Below, in pieces: positions 61,386-64,000 of a stretch of DNA of 64,000 nucleotides. Source of the stretch: Flavobacterium bernardetii (GTDB lineage: Bacteria > Bacteroidota > Bacteroidia > Flavobacteriales > Flavobacteriaceae); assembly GCF_011305415.1 (NCBI RefSeq), contig NZ_JAANOQ010000004.1:124001-188000 (forward strand). The letters are read 5' to 3'. The number at the start of each line of letters is the position of its first letter. The first letter of the stretch is position 1. Under the pieces are notes generated by a model. The model saw only the letters and a program-made list of their open reading frames with translations. It made no database searches and had not been told where the DNA came from. The position numbers and the translations under genes were made by a program.

Positions 61386-61589
61386 TTATTTTGTAAAAGA
61401 AACTTTCTTTTTGTTTAAAATATAGAATGCAAAAACGATTCCTACAACCGCTAACCAAATAATTTGACCATTAATTGGAGCTGGAAGTGGGTCTGGATCT
61501 GCTGGTGGATCAACTGGTTGAGCCGTTGCTAAGAAACTTATGAAAGTTGTGAAAACTGTCAAGTATACTTTAAGTAGGTTATTTTTCAT
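61386..61589 (-). CDS. Small secreted protein with Pro/Asp linker and C-terminal anchor
   Basis: 67 residues: signal peptide (MKNNLLKVYLTVFTTFISFLATAQ), a short Pro/Asp-rich segment PVDPPADPDPLPAPING, one membrane helix (IIWLAVVGIVFAFYIL) and a basic end (NKKKVSFTK). This resembles the C-terminal sorting signals (Pro-rich, hydrophobic, Lys-rich end) of exported proteins, here with almost no mature part. It is a plausible small protein of a type often labelled signal-peptide-only in Flavobacteria. Function unknown. Confidence 0.6.
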   Translation of the reverse strand: MKNNLLKVYLTVFTTFISFLATAQPVDPPADPDPLPAPINGQIIWLAVVGIVFAFYILNKKKVSFTK

Positions 61590-61900
61590 TTTATGTTTAG
61601 GTTATGGGCGTTCTTTATTGAATTAACAAAAATAGGAAAAAAAACTAAAAATGAAAGTTTTATTTAAAAAACTAAATAAAAAAGTGTTTTTATTCGAAAT
61701 ATAGGCATTCTATTTCTAAAATTTTAGTTAATATATCTTCAATTAGTTGTTTAATTGTAATCATTTCATATTTTTGCTTGTTGCAAACAAAACCTGATGA
61801 AAACAATGTAATCGCTCATAAAAATGAGTTTGCTTTTGCAGACTCAAAATAAGAACAAGCGATACCATAATGACCAAAAAAAAGAAATAAATAGTAACAT
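61590..61900. other. 311-bp intergenic region between divergent genes
   Basis: Very AT-rich. It holds the promoter of the parvulin gene (61747-61776) and, past it, a short imperfect hairpin around 61824-61848 (GAGT...ACTC). Nothing coding was supported, and no known riboswitch pattern was seen. Confidence 0.6.
61747..61776 (+). promoter_or_regulatory. Promoter of parvulin operon
   Basis: TTG (61747-61749), 19-nt spacer and TATTTTTG (61769-61776). The ATG at 61901 is 124 nt downstream, a long leader of unknown role. Confidence 0.6.
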
Positions 61901-63868
61901 ATGAAATTACAAAACATTTTTTTAGCATTATTTTTAGCCTTTAGCTTTAATTCATTTGCTCAGAATTCTAAAGATGTACTTTTTACAATTGATAATAATT
62001 CTTATAAAATAGATGAATTTAAACGAATTTATCTTAAGAATTTAGATTTAGTTAAGGATGATTCTCAAAAAGATCTAAATCAATATTTAGATTTATTTAT
62101 TGGTTACAAATTAAAAGTAAGCAAAGCTTATAAATTAGGATTGCAAAATAATTCTAAATATCAAAATGAGTTGAGTTCGTATAGAAATCAACTTTCAAAA
62201 ACATATTTAAATGATTCTAAAGTTACGAATCAATTAATTGAAGAAGCTTACAATAGAAGCTTGAAAGAAGTAAAAGCGTCACATATTTTAATTTCATTTG
62301 ACGAAAATATTAAAGGTGCGGATACATTAGCATTTTATAATAAGGCTTTAGATTTAAAGAAAAGAATCGAAAAAGGTGAAAATTTTGAAACGGTTGCAAT
62401 TGCAAATTCTCAAGATCCATCAGTTGCTGATAATAAAGGTAATTTAGGTTATTTTTCAGCTTTCAGAATGGTTTATCCGTTTGAATGTGCAGCATATAAA
62501 ACAAAAATTGGTCAAATTTCAAATCCTGTTAGAACCCGTTTTGGTTACCATATTATTAAAGTAACTGATGTTAGAGATAATAAAGGTGAAGTTACAGTTG
62601 CGCATATAATGATTTTAAATCCAACAGATGCAACGGCAGAAACAACTGCAAAAGCAAAACAAACAATTGATGATATTTATAAAAAAATTCAGCAAGGTGA
62701 AAGTTTTGAAGCATTAGCAACACAGTTCTCTGAAGATAAGTCGAGTGCTGCAAAAGGGGGAGTTTTACAACGTTTTGGAACAGGACAATTAAGTTCTGAA
62801 GCTTTTGAAAACACAGCCTTTTCATTAGTAAACAAAGGTAATATTTCTCAACCATTTGAATCTGGTTTTGGTTGGCATATCGTGAAATTAATTGAAAAAC
62901 ATCCTGTAAAAACATTTGACGAATCTAAAGTAGAGTTAGAGTCTAAAATTAAAAGAGATGAGCGCTCTATAATTATTACAAATACTTTAGCAAACAAGTT
63001 GAAATCTAAATACGCAGTTGAAACAAATAAAATTCAATATCAAAATGTTGAAAAAATTGTGAACGACGCTGTTTATAGTCAAACTTGGGAAATTCCTAAA
63101 GAAAGTAATACAATTAAAGGTGATGTTTTAGTGATTGATAAAAATAAAAAAGTGGAAACAAATTCTTTTGTAAACTTTATTCATTCACAACAAAAAAATA
63201 AATTAACAACTAAGCCAGTTAAAAAACTAGTTGCAGAATTATATGAATCTTGGAAAGGAGAACAATTAATTGCTTATTATAATGATAATTTAGAAAATGA
63301 ATTTTCTGAATTTAAAAATGTAATGGACGAATACAGAGATGGATTGTTGTTGTTCGATTTAATGGAAAAAGAAATTTGGGCAAAATCTAAATCAGACACC
63401 ATTGGTTTACAAAAATATTACGAAACTAATAAGTCTAAATACAATTGGAAAGAAAGATATGATGTAGATGTTTTATCTTCTACGGATGCGAAAGTTATGG
63501 AAGCTGCTCAAAAAATGCTTCAAAAAGGAAAATCGATTGAAGATATTAAAGCTAAATATAATAAAGATAATAAAGTTGCCATTATGGTAAAATCGGGCTT
63601 ATTTGAAAAAAACTATGATATTTTAGATAAAATTCCAACAATCACAAAAGGAGCAAATAATACATATAAAGATGCAAATTATAGTTTTGTAGTGAATGTT
63701 AAAAATATGAAAGCTGCGGAAACTAAATCTTTTGAGGATTGTAAGAGCAGAGTAATTAACGATTATCAACAATATTTAGAATCAACTTGGGTAGACGAAT
63801 TGAAAAAAGAATTTTCAGTGAAAGTTAATCAAGACGTTTTTGAAATAGCAAAACAACAATTAAAATAG
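61901..63868 (+). CDS. Periplasmic parvulin-type peptidyl-prolyl isomerase (two PpiC domains)
   Basis: 655 residues with a signal peptide (LALFLAFSFNSFAQ). Two consecutive rotamase domains follow an N-terminal helical segment: domain 1 at about 120-228 (VKASHILISFDEN, then GNLGYFSAFRMVYPFE and TRFGYHIIKV) and domain 2 at about 230-335 (VTVAHIMILNPTD, GVLQRFGTGQLSSEAFE, ESGFGWHIVKLIE). The C-terminal half is a long helical chaperone-like domain. It assists outer-membrane protein folding, by analogy with SurA and PpiD. The next gene starts 7 bp after and is another foldase, so they form an operon. Confidence 0.92.
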   Translation: MKLQNIFLALFLAFSFNSFAQNSKDVLFTIDNNSYKIDEFKRIYLKNLDLVKDDSQKDLNQYLDLFIGYKLKVSKAYKLGLQNNSKYQNELSSYRNQLSKTYLNDSKVTNQLIEEAYNRSLKEVKASHILISFDENIKGADTLAFYNKALDLKKRIEKGENFETVAIANSQDPSVADNKGNLGYFSAFRMVYPFECAAYKTKIGQISNPVRTRFGYHIIKVTDVRDNKGEVTVAHIMILNPTDATAETTAKAKQTIDDIYKKIQQGESFEALATQFSEDKSSAAKGGVLQRFGTGQLSSEAFENTAFSLVNKGNISQPFESGFGWHIVKLIEKHPVKTFDESKVELESKIKRDERSIIITNTLANKLKSKYAVETNKIQYQNVEKIVNDAVYSQTWEIPKESNTIKGDVLVIDKNKKVETNSFVNFIHSQQKNKLTTKPVKKLVAELYESWKGEQLIAYYNDNLENEFSEFKNVMDEYRDGLLLFDLMEKEIWAKSKSDTIGLQKYYETNKSKYNWKERYDVDVLSSTDAKVMEAAQKMLQKGKSIEDIKAKYNKDNKVAIMVKSGLFEKNYDILDKIPTITKGANNTYKDANYSFVVNVKNMKAAETKSFEDCKSRVINDYQQYLESTWVDELKKEFSVKVNQDVFEIAKQQLK

Positions 63869-63875
63869 AATTTGA

Positions 63876-64000
63876 ATGAAAATATTCGGATGTGTATGCA
63901 GTTTGCTTTTATTGTTTTCTTGCAATAAAGAAAGTAATAAGGATAAAGCAGATGCCATAGCCCGAGTAAATAATGAATATTTGTATCCTTCGGATTTAGA
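63876..64000 (+). CDS. Peptidyl-prolyl isomerase-like lipoprotein, 5' part only
   Basis: Forty-one residues of a frame cut by the window edge. The signal peptide has a lipobox LLFSCNKE. The mature start IARVNNEYLYPSDL is a typical N-terminus of SurA/PpiC-type foldases of Flavobacteria. It follows the parvulin gene by 7 bp on the same strand and would be the second foldase of that operon. The catalytic domain is outside the window, so activity cannot be judged. Confidence 0.75.
   Translation, partial: MKIFGCVCSLLLLFSCNKESNKDKADAIARVNNEYLYPSDL

Noticed and set aside
1..64000. tRNA, rRNA, tmRNA or riboswitch
   Set aside because: No cloverleaf, rRNA core sequence or known riboswitch pattern was recognised by eye; a covariance search was not possible.

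Overview
The window is a chromosomal segment of a low-GC member of Bacteroidota, most likely family Flavobacteriaceae and Flavobacterium-like. The evidence is the AT-rich composition, the repeated -7 promoter element TAnnTTTG typical of this phylum, and the gene families present: outer-membrane beta-barrel TonB-dependent receptors, a DUF1501/DUF1800 pair, DUF4369, DUF2721, DUF2805/TIGR03643, a peptidase M61 lipoprotein, and a DUF6132-type small membrane protein. No rRNA, tRNA, CRISPR, transposase or phage gene was recognised. Most of the window is core or near-core genome.

Layout. 1-5.7 kb (minus strand): 3'-truncated lipA, a TonB energy transducer, an MFS transporter, a secreted alpha/beta hydrolase, and a glycosyltransferase overlapping an ECF sigma factor. 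5.8-10.6 kb (minus): two unknown proteins, a PaiB-like flavoprotein, murB, a rhodanese-thioredoxin lipoprotein and recF. 10.7-19.2 kb (plus): a TPR membrane protein with ribH, a Crp/Fnr regulator, a secreted amidohydrolase, mutL, two rhomboid proteases and an endonuclease/exonuclease/phosphatase-fold protein. 19.2-25.4 kb (minus): pentapeptide-repeat protein, DUF4369 lipoprotein, M61 peptidase, DUF2805, AlkB-like dioxygenase, aquaporin Z and an EamA transporter. 25.5-33 kb: soluble TPR hybrid histidine kinase, the DUF1501/DUF1800 pair, DUF2721, and a TonB-dependent receptor. 33-40.6 kb (minus): lipoprotein, SGNH-like protein, GNAT, PD40 propeller, YdeI-like protein, diheme cytochrome lipoprotein, Cu/Zn superoxide dismutase and HtpG. 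40.8-49.7 kb: lipocalin-like lipoprotein, OmpA-family protein, beta-barrel protein, orphan ABC ATPase, S9 peptidase, FabH-like synthase and a second TonB-dependent receptor. 49.9-64 kb (mostly plus): argS; a surface-acylation operon (SGNH, SGNH with inserted LysM, MBOAT); a small thioredoxin operon; small secreted proteins; ffh; folD; a membrane protein; and parvulin foldases running off the right edge.

The most unusual structures are four. (1) A 65-bp duplication of the mutL promoter and start region flanks the amidohydrolase gene and a palindromic element, which looks like an insertion between the Crp/Fnr gene and mutL. (2) Short tandem arrays, mostly of 7-nt units, sit directly 3' of stop codons at four places. 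(3) In the SGNH/LysM/MBOAT operon, LysM is embedded inside the SGNH domain. (4) A thioredoxin gene lies between two tiny membrane proteins that share a GCx4CNI motif. There are also two long perfect hairpins (29 and 26 bp) and many compact hairpin terminators. Promoter boxes were used to correct several starts. Identities come from reading motifs and remembered families; no database search was run.
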